DNA of 64,000 bases from Steinernema hermaphroditum. Taxonomy: Eukaryota > Nematoda > Chromadorea > Rhabditida > Steinernematidae. A program made the position numbers and the translations under genes. This document shows, one piece after another, positions 34,165-46,664 of this stretch (within the stretch, counting starts at the first letter, position 1; each line of letters starts with the position of its first letter). The stretch lies in assembly GCA_030435675.1 (NCBI GenBank), contig CM059624.1, positions 5,604,769 to 5,668,768 of the forward strand, given 5' to 3'. A model generated the notes under the pieces. The model did no database searches. It had not been told where the DNA came from and saw nothing but the letters and a program-made list of their open reading frames with translations.

Positions 34165-34340
34165 TTCACGTGGTTCAACTGCAACTAGACTCGGACGGTT
34201 GTGACAGCTTTCTCGAAAAGACAGTGAAAGGGCAGTTTCCTGGAGTTCCGGGCCTTCTGGGAGCCGGAGCGATCATTTATCCATGAACAACAGCTCACTC
34301 AACTCATTTCTGAGAGAGCGACCCAACCGAATTTTCATTT
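34165..34340. repeat. Dispersed repeat, related to 58.17-58.34 kb
   Basis: Shares an imperfect stretch of about 170 bases with 58165-58345 in the same orientation, with matching blocks such as GGTTGTGAC/GGTCGTGAC, TTCCTGGAGTTCC, CCTTCTGGGAG and GCTCACTCAACTCATT. The open frame here (LDSDGCDSFLEKTVKGQFPG) parallels SRAVVTGFLARRFPGVPSLL at 58.2 kb. It may be a decayed exon of a gene family or part of a transposable element. The rest of 33829-34618 holds only the aquaporin 1 3' end and the aquaporin 2 promoter. Confidence 0.6.
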
Positions 34341-34618
34341 TGAATCCTGCTTCCCTCGTCCATAGCACCCCAAGCTCGAACCATTTTAAATCTGTTTTCA
34401 CCACCTAATCGCTTTAACATATGCATAACATCACCACCGACCAGCCAGTCCACCATGTCCAACACCTCTCTGTTTCAGTTGTCTCTCCCGGCAGTGACAT
34501 CATGCATCACAGTCTAAGAGCACGTGATCGACTAGGCGTTGTTTGGATCAGCATAACAGCATGAAAACACCATTCACTGGCCAGTGTAGAACATATCGTG
34601 CACAGGCGCGGGTCTGCC

Positions 34619-36280
34619 ATGATGACTTCCTCCGTGAATGTTGTCGATCGACTGAGGGCGAAGTTTCGGATTCGCAGTGAGTTGCTCAGGTGTGCTCTCT
34701 GTGAGTTCGTTTGCACCGCTTTCTTCATGGTAGGTCTTTTAAGTTCTTTGTAACTGTACTGAAACGAGTTCGAATTGAGTTTGTGCTACTACATGATGCA
34801 CCTTTTTTTATTATTGAGACCGAAGAAGCCGAGAAAAGAAAAACACAGCGTTCGCCATTTGATCATATCAGAACTCGTTTCCATCGGAGTATTGTTTTTG
34901 CAAATTCTACAGTCCTCTATCGATGTGTGCAAAGAAGAAAGATGAGAGGCGGAGTGAGAGAGTCACAAGGGAAGGTTCCCAAATGCCAGACTCAAGTACC
35001 ACTCATCTGCCCTAAATGAAACTTCATTACTTACAGTACAGCTCGAAATTTACAAAAATAACGATAATGAATTGCTATGAATACAAAAATAATGAACTGC
35101 TTTGGGCATAAGAAATCTGCGAAAATAAAAGAACTAGAAACTAGAACAGTAGTCAAAGCATGTTTAAAAATCTTCAGCGTTCATCCTCGGAAAACGATCG
35201 GGTTTGGCCTGCCTATGTTTCTATCAAGGAGCCCTTTTGCACCATCTAGAGCAACTGAACTGTTCCCATTAGAGTTACAATAGGACGGATTTCGCCCCTA
35301 TGTTGTCTTAATATTAACATCGAAGCCCTTTCAGTACATTGGATTTTCTGCAAATGCGAACTATGTTCTCTTGCGACAACCCGAGCATCAATACTTCGCC
35401 GCTCAGTTCGCGTGGGGTCTGGCACATCTCTTCGCCGTGCAAATGGGATTCGGCATATCAGGTAGAACTACCATATTGCGACTGCCATCAATGCTCTTGT
35501 AGGCAGCCACTTGAATCCGGCAGTTTCCTTCTTTCAGTACTCCTTCGGGCGTATTGGGCTGGACAGACTGCTTCTCTATTCTGTAGCTCAATTCTTGGGC
35601 GCCTTTTGCGGAGCCGCTCTGACATTCCTCACTTACTACGGTACTTGTAGCAGAACGCTAAAGTAGACGTTAAAGAATATCCTATAGACGGAATCAACTC
35701 CTTCGACGGCGGGCATCGACAAGTCTATGGACCAAACGCTACAGCTGGAATCTTCGCTACTTATCCGAGAGACTATCTCTCCGTCACTGGTGCCATCATC
35801 GACCAAGTTTGGTTGACCACTAGAAGCATACTATTCAATGGTTTTAGATAGCATGTACCATCGTTCTGTGCATCTGCGTCTCCCTCATCACCGAAAAGCG
35901 TAACCAGATCCCCAAATATCTGCAACCCTTTTTCCTCGGCTTAATGATTTGTATCATTGGTATGGCCGTAGCTAACGCAGCTAACGGCATGAACCCCGCC
36001 CGAGATTTTGGCCCCCGCCTGTTCACTTTCTTCGCAGGCTACGGTAGCGAAGTGTTCAGCTACAGGAACTACTCGTGGTTCTGGATTCCGATCGTGTGTC
36101 CCATGATCGGAGCGATCGTTGGATCGTGGGGATATCAGCTCCTCATTGGAATCCACTTTGAAGACGATGAGAAAGTGATGATTCTGCCGTTCGCCGCGAA
36201 GACTTTTGAGAATTCCGTTGACAACACAAGTCAGTTCCTCGTTATCAACAAATCTATAGTTTCGTCTTTCAGGGATATAA
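34619..36280 (+). CDS. aqp: Aquaglyceroporin, cluster member 2
   Basis: Exons 34619-34729, 35335-35461, 35503-35640, 35688-35806, 35848-36229 and a tiny last exon 36273-36280 give about 294 residues. If the last 43-bp intron is retained, the frame runs on to 36483 instead. Pore motifs are SHLNPAVS and [13 protein letters not shown], again with the glycerol-channel Asp. It is the closest paralogue of member 1: the first 70 bases of exon 4 are identical, and much of exon 5 ([20 protein letters not shown] onward) is identical in protein. Exon 2 is clearly more diverged. Two adjacent ATG codons start the gene and either may be used. Confidence 0.93.
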
Positions 36281-36607
36281 AGTCATGGAGCACAAGAATA
36301 TTTATTTTGATAAACAAAACATATTTGATACGACTAATTGATAACAGTATCCCTAAGAATATCGACGCTCACAGGCTTTCCAATACCGTAGGCGGAGTGG
36401 ATGAAGTGGGAGCTCTGACCTTCGCATTTCTTCTGCGACAGCGTGCCGTTCTGTCCAGGATGGCAGAAGTTGTGGAACGCTGAAATGAGTGATTTTGTGG
36501 TTCTTCCACATTTGACTTCTTGATCACATGTCACATTTTTGGCACAAGAAGGCACACATGGCACAGAAGAAAGGGCTTCCCCAGCGCAAATAAACCGGAA
36601 AGTAACG

Positions 36608-37567
36608 TTACTTGTTAACTCGCCCGTGATTTTCAGAAGTTGTCGGCAAACAGTGAGCAGTTCGAGAGATTATGTTTACATTTTGCTCTTTTGGCGGAAG
36701 GCAAAAAGTGTCTGCAAACAGGGTGGATACTGTAGCAGCAGTGAACACACAATTTGGCAGGATAAAAGCATCGAATTTCTACCTAAAAGCTCCTTGAGGT
36801 CTTGTCAAAAAGATAGGACATGGCCCACGATCATTGATTTTCTGAGAGGTTCTGAACTTCTGAACTTGTTTGCAATCCGAACCAGCTGACCCCCCGCCAG
36901 GCTCCTGTAAACAATCCCTTCGACCGAGCTAAAATTAATTCGTCCTGTCCGCGCACGCGACATTCCTCGCGGTCTTTGGTCGCAGTGAAACGAAGTTCCC
37001 GGCACTCGGGCGCCCCGCGATCTTTAAAGAGCGCAATTAGTATTTGCAGAGCACCTGGACGGCTTCGTTTTCCAATAGTAACACTCACTGAACACTTGTT
37101 TCAACTTCATCGGTCCCTCCGGGTCCTTCATGCACTCGTATTCGACGTTGTTCCTCCTCAACCGCATTCCACTTTCCATCTCCACTTCATTTAGAAGGCA
37201 TCCTAAAGCGGATGTCGTCGTCTTATGTTTAGTTCTGGACTCACTAATCGGCTTGTACTCCACGGCACTACCCTCTCGATGACACAAATAGACGAATCCA
37301 AATCCGTTGTGAACTTGTCCAATGTTAAGCCTTTGTCCTTTCCTGTCGTTGACTATGGTACATCCTAAACAGAGGCGATCTCTAGAGATCGGCAAAGTGC
37401 GGATTACCGACAGGTTTGTAGGTCCTGATCAGAGCGGCACCAGAGCAGTTGAATACAACATGATTTATGACGTAGTGTTTTCCGAATTGGCATTTGTCGA
37501 CGGTGGGGAAAGTGTCACTTTGGAGAGCGAACGGGAGGACAACACTGAGGATGAGGAAGAGGAGCAT
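36608..37567 (-). CDS. Secreted protein with MIG-18-like cysteine modules
   Basis: Minus-strand exons 37567-37408, 37364-37089 and 36711-36608 keep frame to a TAA and give 179 residues. The signal peptide is MLLFLILSVVLPFALQ. Three cysteine modules follow: KCQFGKHYVINHVVFNC, then VGCTIVNDRKGQRLNIGQ with FGFVYLCHREG, then LGCLLNEVEMESGMRLRR with VEYECMKDPEG. The repeated GC..(V/N)..G..(F/V)x(Y/E).C pattern resembles the MIG-18-like fibronectin type I modules of nematode extracellular proteins. The third exon (SNTFC end) is the least certain. A cysteine-bearing open frame at 36334-36564 (minus) could be an alternative 3' exon. It lies between aquaporins 2 and 3 on the opposite strand. Confidence 0.65.
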
Positions 37568-37907
37568 GAGTGGGATAAGTGAAGTGGGTGAAGCCAAATG
37601 TCGCACATGGAAATATGTAGGTCATAGGATCAATTACCACTCGGAGAGACATCCTCCAATTGTTGCCACCTTAGGAGAGGCAACAAAGTTTCTATTTTTA
37701 GAAAAGCAAACATCAAACATTGATCACACATCGACATACAATAGTCCGGGCCGCGTTCTCACGCCCCTCCCATTTCCTGCAAAATCACTTTCTGGAAATG
37801 AGTATAAAGTCCTTTGCAGAACGTCTTGATCCTTACGTGGATGCGGAAAGCTCATAAATCCCGTCTTATCCATCAGATTCTGAACGTTCCTTCATTCGAC
37901 TGCCGCC

Positions 37908-40151
37908 ATGATTCTCGACCGTGTGAGAAATAAGCTTCGGATACGAAGTGACCTGGCCAGATGCGTTCTCTGCGAGTTCTGCTGCACCTTTATTTTCATG
38001 GTAAGCGAAACATTTCTAAATGAATCAAGAATTGATCAACCTCCTGAGATCTAAGGCGAACACTTCGGAATGTTCCCGTTGGAGTTAAAGCGGTAGTCGA
38101 AATAGTGCCAGGATGTCATGTCCATTGATCCATTGCACTCGAAATCTGACTTAAAACCATGCACAATTTCGATTACCGGCTTACAGCCTTGATCCCAAGC
38201 CGACAGCAAAACAATAATCATTAGATATTAAATCTCTGAAATTGCCAGAAAAAAGGAAAAGTCTTTAATTTGAAGTTTGTTCAGCCCGACATGATAAGAA
38301 ACGTTGTTTGTTTGGCTACAGTGGTCAAGGTATACATAGCGGGAAAGAACACGTGGTACGTTAAGTTCCGCGGCAATCTCAAGAACAAACAATAGGCAAT
38401 TAATCACGGTGGTGCAGGAATTCTTCGACGGCAGATCAACTGTCTTATCTGATGAGATCGTATCAGCTGCTCATGACACTTCTTTGACATCTGAAAAACA
38501 AACAAAACGGAAACTACGGTATAACTGTATTTGCAGGGTAGACCGCTTATCCTCGGGACTCAATTTGAAATTTCCTATCAGTGTGAAGAAGATGTTCATT
38601 TCAGTACATCGGTTTCTGTGTCAATGCAAACGCTGTCCTCACAAGAAAACCCGCCAGTGAATACTTCACCATCCACTTTGGATGGGGTATTTCACTGTTC
38701 TTTGCCGTACAGATGGGCTTCCGGATATCAGGTGCGAACGGTAATCACTATAATTGACTCTTGTTACTTTCAGGAAGCCTCATAAACCCTGCGATCTCCC
38801 TCTTCATGTTTTCTTTTGGCCATATTGGCTTTGCCAAATTTCTCTGCTACGTGATTGTTCAGTTCTTTGGCACTTTCTGCGCTGCTGCCGTCGCATTTCT
38901 CACGTACTACGGTATAATTGGCTTTCGAACACCTTTCTATACTGTGCAGATGCAGACGGTATCAACGAATTCGATGGCGGAATCCGACAAGTCTACGGAC
39001 CCAACGCGACAGCCGGAATCTTCGGCACTTATCCACGAGAGTATCTTTCGGTCGGCGGAGCCATCTGGGATCAGGTACTTTAGAAGACATATACTTCGCT
39101 ACTTTACCGAGAACGAGAGATGACGCAGAAAGGAAAATTAAATTCGGCGACTGAAAGAGTGAGGGGGCTAGAGGGTTTTTTTTGGAAGGAGACGAGGAAA
39201 CGACAAAATTGCCAAAACAAGTAGACGAGAGTGACCTTAAAGATGTTGACTAAATTTTTGCATCGTAGAGCGGGCGAAGTGGAAATTTAAAGGAATTTTC
39301 GAAAGCGTTTTAACGCCAACACCACCGCGGACGAAAGCCGTTTTGAATGGTTCTCAAAAGCACTCTAATTAATTCTGCTGCATATGGAATATTACATTCC
39401 CGAGTTTCATGTGCTGTGATCTTTTTTGGGTCTTTGATTTGTGCGTTTGGTCAGTCCATCCGCTCTCAAGGCCTCACTATCCTTCAATGCAGTTCCTCTG
39501 GACGGCAATTAACGCGAATCTATTTTCAGATGGAATGTTAACAGCATTTAACTGCTTTAAACGACAAAAACATCCCCAAATATTAGGAGCTTGGGCATGT
39601 ACAGTTTGTTCCGTTCTCTGTTATCCGCAGTTACTTATCGGGGGTAGTCTCTGGGATGACTAAATAATGTATATACGCAAGTAAAAGGTGAGTTCTCCGG
39701 ATCTGCAAATAATAGCTTGAATATGCAACTCATCCCTAAATCGGAACTGAAAAGTACTTTTCAGATCGCTTGTTCAGCCGCTTTGGGGATTATGGTCTCC
39801 TTAGTCACCGACAGACGCAACAAGATCCCCTTATTCCTGCAGCCTTTCTACATCGGATTCATGATGCTCATCACTGGAATATCGCTCGCCAATGCGGGCA
39901 ATGCAATGAACCCGGCTCGTGACTTCTCGCCTCGACTCTTCACCTGGATCGTTGGATACGGTAGTGAGGTATGGAGCTACAACAACTACTGTTGGTTCTG
40001 GATTCCACTGGTCTTTCCTTTCATCGGCGCCGGTCTTGGTGCGTGGCTGTACCATCTTCTGATTGGAATCCATATCTGGAACAAGGAAGACGAAGAGAAA
40101 ACGCCGATCCTTCCAATATCGATTAAGCCGCCTCTGTTCGTACCAAACTGA
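37908..40151 (+). CDS. aqp: Aquaglyceroporin, cluster member 3
   Basis: Exons 37908-38000, 38605-38731, 38774-38911, 38956-39074 and 39765-40151 give 287 residues. The first pore loop is SLINPAIS, with Leu-Ile where members 1 and 2 have His-Leu. The second is NAMNPARDFSPRL, keeping the Asp of aquaglyceroporins. The loop [20 protein letters not shown] is conserved with members 1 and 2. Introns 1 (604 bp) and 4 (690 bp) are long. Its overall sequence is more diverged than the 1-2 pair, consistent with an older duplication. Confidence 0.95.
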
Positions 40152-43100
40152 CCATCTTGTCCTGTTCACTAACTTTGTGAACTTTCTCCACTTTGTGCAT
40201 ATTGTACGATAAAAAAACGATAAGTTAAGAGTTAAATTCCATGTATATATGAGCCCTAGTTCGTTTTGAATGTTGACGCTATTATCTGGTGATGAAATAT
40301 TCACCATTTCGGCTTATTCCTCATCTAGGGACGCACATCACAGTGATGTCAACAAGCGATCCCCAAAATGCTGCGACATTTCAACCTTAACGCGGTTATT
40401 TTGATTACATCATAGAACGACCATATTTACGAATATTAACTTACGTAATCTGAATCTGTTTTGGGCCGAAGGTCAACAGATTACGGACTTTATGAGCGAT
40501 GTCATTAGTTCCAATGACGTCTCCTAGGCTTAGAAGTTGGACATATCCCCACTGTTGAAATTTGATAATGTGTACGCCACTTGAGTTCATTTGAGAAGGT
40601 TCTATTAAAGATCTTTCGAAGCTATTTTTATGAACAACAGAAAGGAACAACAGAACTGGAATGTGGGATACATTACGCATCGGCTGAGCTATTATTGCAA
40701 ACAATAGATATGGTAGAGTATCGGAAGGTAATCAAGGTTCATTAATGAGCAGAGTGTAGATTAATAACTAACTTATAGGCTTCCGATATTCCTGCTTATT
40801 CTATCAATATTCGCTCCAGCCAATGCGTATAAAGTCGGCTTGCTATAGATAATCTGTTCAACTCACATTACATTTTTGCGTCCCTAGTCGTGTACTCGTT
40901 GCTTAATTGACACTAATGTTTTGCTTAATACCCATTTTGATCTTGCTTTCATGGCCATAACAAGTGCCATTTATCGTTTAGGGCAAAGAACTTTGGTAAA
41001 CTAAACGTGATGCTGGGTCCTATAACGATGTTAGTTTGTTATTAAGTTTGGGTTCGTTAAAACGGATTTAATATTTATTGTAAACAATAATACAATACGA
41101 CGAAATTGTGCATACAATGTTTGCCGGAAGATGATTTTTGAGACATTCGGCTAAGTGCAGCCTTAGATTATTTCAAAAATCACTTTAAAGCTGTCTGTCC
41201 CAAAAATAGCACTTTATACAAAAAAAAAGACAATTTGGTCTAATGTTTCCCACTTCGCTACTGAAATCGACCGATCCTCAACGATCGTTCCGAAGAACGC
41301 ACACAGAAACCGACCAGCCCCCCCCCCCTTTTTTATATAAAGGGGATGTTCCTCATTTGATGACGCAACGGGGCGTTCCTTTGTTTATGTTTACAATGGT
41401 TAGTACTTCACGGGAAACAATTTTCGGACATCTTATTATGACAGGAAGTACTTTACTCTCCCTTCTTGTGTGCACACGATTCAATCACAACTTTCCTCAC
41501 AGCAAACAGATATTATTGCATTTTGTGGACGTTTACCACAAAGGAAATTGCTGTGATTAAATTGGGATATTTCAGACAAAGATCTCTGAATTGCACAATG
41601 CGATTATGGCCCATGTAGCGGCACTTGGAATGTCTCAGAGTTCCGTTTTCAAAACAAAAGAAACGAATTATGTTCCATGAATATTTCGTCGCCACTCTTT
41701 TGAAAATGATGTCGCCCTTTCAATAATGTATGAACAACAAGCTTTTTAGCAAAGCGGGAGCAATAGGTCACTGCACCTAAAATGTGTTTTTGTTGACAGT
41801 TGCCAGGGATTAGGCATCGCACAATGCCGTTCGAAGATTCTGAGAAGTGGAGCATATTAATAGTATACTTACAAGTACAACGTACTTTGATAAATGTGGA
41901 CACAGGAGAAAACTTTGACCGTGGGAGCCGATCGGAACCGTGTGCGTATCACCAAACTACGTGGAGTTCTCGGGAATTCTCGTTCTATCGTCTAGCTCGA
42001 TTTTAAGCGGGCACATTTCTGTGAAAGCCTTATAATAAATTATGGAAATTCTGAGCACAAGTGCAAAGATAGAATTCATTCAGTGTAAATAAGTCTTGCC
42101 CACACAACCATTTAATAACCAGCAAAACATGTTGAAGTTAGCTGCATTATGTTTGTGTCCAGGAACTCGAAATCAAAATTACCCGAGAATTATGCATACT
42201 CAGCAGGCTATGCTCATCACAACCATTCGATTTCCTGCAGCTTTTGCTGGTATGTTTAGGGTCGTTTTGAGGCAGATAACGACCTCCACTTGAATGTGAG
42301 TCCCCTAGAACCATAAAATCGACTTTTGTAAACACACATAAGAAAAAAACGTCGAATGCGGGCTCAATGTGGTCCAAAATATGTACATATTTCATTTCCT
42401 GTAGGTTGCTGGTATGTTTATTACTAGCGCTTTCATTGAGGGATGTGTTGAATATGATTTTGAATATGATTCCCTAGATCGACTTGAAATCGACTATGAT
42501 AAATCCGCACATAAGAGAAAACGTCGGAGCTGCAAGGTCGAGCCGATTACGTGCAGTTCCTTGCAATTTTGAGTCTAACGTCTATCTGGACTTTTCGAAG
42601 AAAATGTATAGAGCAAAATTTAAAAATTCAGTCCCCATCCCCAACCGCAAGTGGATCGTGCCCACACGCGCCTTCAAACAACAATAATTACAACAAACAC
42701 TTCCCACCATACTGTCCTTATGTGTGTTAAAAACAGGTTATTTCTTTGGCTTTGCGACAAATATTGCTAAAATAATTAGAAAACATATTGGAAAACTCAA
42801 TTTAACATGGAATCGAAAGGAATCTCAGGGGCATTCTTGCAGAGACCGTTCACACCACAACCACTCGTTCTCCTGACGGATACATCCGTTCCAAAAATCC
42901 CCATATAGCAGCTTGTAGAGCCTTAGCGCCCTTGCAAGAGCATGACGCGCAGCAAACGGATGGTCAACAAAGTCGAAACTTCGCGATGAAACGTCCAGGA
43001 AAGCTCATTATCAGATAGCAGAACTACAGAGGTCGGCGAGAAGCTCAATTTGAATGAGACTACTAGATCCATCAAATCATCAATATGGTTTTGACGTCAA

Positions 43101-43724
43101 TCATTTCTGATTACTACCATCTTATATTTAGAACTACATCAGTCGGGCAAGTGCACCCATGTGAACCAAATTTTGAAAACCGAGAACGAATTCTCCGCAC
43201 GCAAAAACTCACACGCCTAATTAGAGCACGTGACGCAAACGATGATCTTCTTACGAAACTTCGGTCGGTAATAATTTATTACGAATAAATACTATATGAG
43301 CTGGACACAGCCTCGGTATTTCAATTCACATTCTAGAGCACAATTAGATCTGCCTTTCTAACATCTAAATATCGACTCCGAGGGCTTCAGTGGAAGATGC
43401 TTTTCATTGATGACCATTTCAGATCCACAAAGTCATCTCTGTTTCGTCAGAGTCGCTCATTTTCCGGGTCACACCATTTGTAATTCCTTTCGACCTTCCG
43501 AGGGCGCAAGACGCATCGCACTTTTTTTTGCAGAATACTTGTAATTAACTATTCCTAGTAGTTATTACTCTCACAATCGTGAATGTACATCCGCTGAGGC
43601 GCCAAAGGCGCCCACAAGGGAGAAAGGGTCCAGGGAACGAAAGGCCCGCCCCTTATGGGGACGGCGATAAGGCCAACGCCAAGAGTTTCTATTTCACTTT
43701 TGAGTCCTCAGGCGGTCGCATGCG
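40152..43724. other. Long intergenic stretch
   Basis: About 3.5 kb, A+T-rich, with no supported gene. A TATATAAAGG at about 41335 follows a run of ten C but leads into no convincing coding frame. A diverged direct repeat lies at 42.22-42.53 kb and is listed separately. Confidence 0.45.
42219..42535. repeat. Diverged tandem repeat of about 180 bp
   Basis: The order of blocks TTTCCTGCAG, GCTGGTATGTTTA, TCCCCTAGAACC, ATCGACT, CACATAAGA and AAAACGTCG in 42226-42355 recurs in 42395-42530 with substitutions and small insertions. Confidence 0.6.
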
Positions 43725-45151
43725 ATGGTGACAGTGCTCCAGGTTGTTGCCCTTCTCCTCTCTGCTCTGCTGTTCGTACAGTCCATGGCACAGATCATCG
43801 ATGCTGCACCAGAAGGTGAGAACCTTGCCACGTATTCCATGGAGAGTTGTCTATATGTTAGGCGCTCTCACATTTCCTTGTTTTTGTATCAGTTCATTTT
43901 GATCAAAATATGAGACGGCCACTTTGACGTAAACAGTCAACTTTAAAAATAATACCCAGACACGACATGTTTCTCGCTTACGCATGTCCGCCTTTTTCAA
44001 AGAGTAAAACATCACAAATATTTAGGGAAGGGATCGGAACCTGTAGAGTTTTAAGCAGGGCGGCACTTTTGTAATCTGCGTAGGCATTCAGTGGCGGCCA
44101 CAATCGCATTAAGTCACACAAATGCGAGTCGTAAAGCAATAAATGACCTAATTAGCGTCCTGCATGCGTGCAATTGTGGGTTCCAGCTGCACAGGTGAAC
44201 ATAATATTTATAAGGATTTTATGGATCTAACTCTCAGTGAAGCTTTTGTAATGTGCCTGAATGTTTTTTACTCGCTTTTCTTCTTCAGTTTGTAATCATT
44301 TTTAGGAAGAATTTGTAATAAGGTCGTTGTGGTTGTTGTGGTCGTTTGTATGCTTGGTCAGGCTATATGATAAATAGATCCATACTCCAATGGTTGACCT
44401 GATTTATTGTTAAACGACCTGATTCAACAGAGATGGAACCATATGTTATAAAGTTAGTTCTCCCCCAACCGAGTAAGATTCCATGCATTTGTTGAAATAA
44501 CCATGTAGCCACACGGTGTTTACCCCTTCAAGTCGCAAGCATCCTGAGATTAGCTCCAGCAGACGCCGTCGGTCCCCTGGGAAATTTGGCATCGGCACAT
44601 CCAGAGGCCAATTATTGCACGAATGGTTAATTACAGCTAACTGAGCTATCGTACAAATGTAAATTCTGCAAAAAGCTTCGGGTGCAGATCGTGTAGAAAG
44701 GATGCCCGTCGAGAAAACGAAGCTAATCAGGGACAGAAGTGGTTCCTGAAATATCCTCTGCACGTGACTAAAAGGGCTAATCGGAAGTGCACACATATGG
44801 AAGAGGGATGAAGTTGCAGAACGTCACTTTCACACGCTAGATGTGACTTTTGCTGCATGTTGCAGTCATGTGGGAAACATTCTGGCTTCTATAAACATTT
44901 TCGATGGCCAAAACAGAAATTAATTATGCTCTCATATATTAAAGCATGATTAAGATGACCGTACTTCTGGACTCATATGTACTGTCGTTTCAGAAGACAT
45001 TCTCCTAATCCCGCGCCTCAGACGGAATGCGCTGATGTTCTCGAAGCTGCACCGCCAGCAAGCATGGCCCTTCGTCACCGACAAACGTTACGAATACCCA
45101 AAGAGAGTCGTCGTCAACGCACTATTCGGTCGTGATAGGATCTTCCAATGA
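43725..45151 (+). CDS. Small secreted peptide precursor with dibasic sites
   Basis: Two exons (43725-43815 and 44994-45151), separated by a 1178-bp intron, give 82 residues. The signal peptide is VTVLQVVALLLSALLFVQSM. The remainder has basic cleavage motifs: RLRRNALMFSKLHRQQ, VTDKRYEYPKRVVV, then NALFGRDRIFQ at the end. The pattern of RR and KR sites and ALFGR suggests a neuropeptide-type precursor, possibly releasing an amidated peptide ending in ALF-NH2. No family match is recalled. AATAAA at 45188 is a suitable poly(A) signal. Confidence 0.6.
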
Positions 45152-45189
45152 ATCGACCGTATCTCTAGTTGTGTGCTTAATCCCTAAAA

Positions 45190-46138
45190 ATAAATGTTTT
45201 GCTCCCAACTCGTGCTCGGCACATCCCATCGATAGAGTCCAGAGAACCGCCTCCTCACCGCTGAGCGTCCCTTCCTCGGATATGCGCTTAAATAAACCCA
45301 ATTAATCGGCCCTAAGTGACGCGATGAGGAGGGGGCCGAAGAAAGGCCGCCATTTGAGGAAGAAGTGTGGGGATATCCGGAGGATGCGGAGGTTATGAGT
45401 AAGGGCGCCATTTCCGAAGATTGCACTCGGCATCCACTTATGGGGGTCGTTTTCACAAACAAACAAGTACTTAGGCCCTGAAGTGAGCAGGGGTGCACCC
45501 ACGCATCGAGAAGGGAAATTAACATCTATAGGTCTTTTTCGAGCTGTTGCGAAGGAATCGCAGTGTCAGTAAAAAGGTACATATAGGGGCAATAAACTTC
45601 AAACGGAAGTAAGATTCAGATGTAAATGGCTCGATTTATAAACCTATACGCGTCGGACCTTTCGCACTTTTGCCTTTGAACTGCTCATCCCATTCAAACG
45701 CTTCTTACAAACAGTCAGCTAATTTATCGTATCGAAGGAACTTGTTTTTTGAAACGCTAAGAAATCGCATAAACTCTATAGTGAACCTAAGAGTGGAACC
45801 AGAAAATTCCAGATGAAATCAACTTCAAGGCCATCGTAAAAAGCGTGCAAAGAACGTCAGTTCCGTTGAGCAAAGAAACATTCCACCCTCAACTGCTCAC
45901 AAACAAAAGAACAAACCGGTTCTCTGCGTGGCTTTCAACGATCCACCTGGGTTTTGAATTCCAGGCGCGAAGGCCACCCCCGCTAATCGCCTGTGAGGTC
46001 CAAAGTGTGCTTATGCAAATCAGATAAGAACAAGCGATAAATCAGGCGCCGAAGCGGAGATAACATCTATGCGGAAAAACCCGACTTGTGCACCCGAACC
46101 TAATGATCGAACAGCCCTAAGGGTTCAGCGTGGGTTCC
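45190..46138. other. Intergenic stretch
   Basis: No gene recognised. Minus-strand frames at 45184-45525 lack domains and good splice context. Confidence 0.4.
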
Positions 46139-46148
46139 TATAAAAAGG
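46139..46148 (+). promoter_or_regulatory. TATA box of the proline-rich gene
   Basis: TATAAAAAGG lies 46 bp upstream of the ATG at 46194, a good core-promoter position for a short leader. Confidence 0.65.
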
Positions 46149-46193
46149 GTTCGGTCGGTGGGGGAGACATCATTGGCAGCAGTCAAGGTAAAC

Positions 46194-46664
46194 ATGAAGC
46201 TCCTCTCCTGCCTGGTTCTTCTCGTCGCCGTTGGCTTCTCGCAGGCCTTCTTCTTCGGAAACCTCCTCGGCGGTGGTGGTGGCGGATGTGGATGCCCGTA
46301 GGTCCATGGAGGAAATGCCGCCTTCTACCGTACCATTTCAGACCTCCTCCTCCCCCTCCTCCTTGCGGATGCGCTGCTGCTGCTCCGGCTTACTCCGCTC
46401 CTGGTAGATTCCATTGCCAAATGTCGATCTAATGATTACGGTATTTCAGCCTACGGTCCTCCACCTCCTCCTCCAGTCAGCTACGCTCAGCCTCCTCCTC
46501 CCCCTCCTCCTCAGTCCTACGCCGTTCCCCCGCCGCCTCCTTCTTATGCTGCTGCCCCTCCGCCACAGCCTTCTTATGGTGCTGGCCCTCCGCCTCAGCC
46601 TTCCTATGGTGCTGGCCCTCAGCCTTCCTATGGTGCTGCCCCGCGAGGATACGTCGGAAAGTAG
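46194..46664 (+). CDS. Secreted proline-rich, cysteine-motif protein
   Basis: Three exons (46194-46297, 46342-46403, 46450-46664) give 126 residues. The signal peptide is MKLLSCLVLLVAVGFSQAFF. The mature protein opens with a glycine run and CGCP, then seven prolines and CGCAAAAPAY. A low-complexity region of PPPPP blocks and repeated PSYGAGP units follows, ending APRGYVGK. The Gly-run/CGC/poly-Pro head resembles the linker of nematode ground-like (grl) proteins, but no ground-like domain follows. A cuticle-related or antimicrobial role is possible but unproven. Confidence 0.8.
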
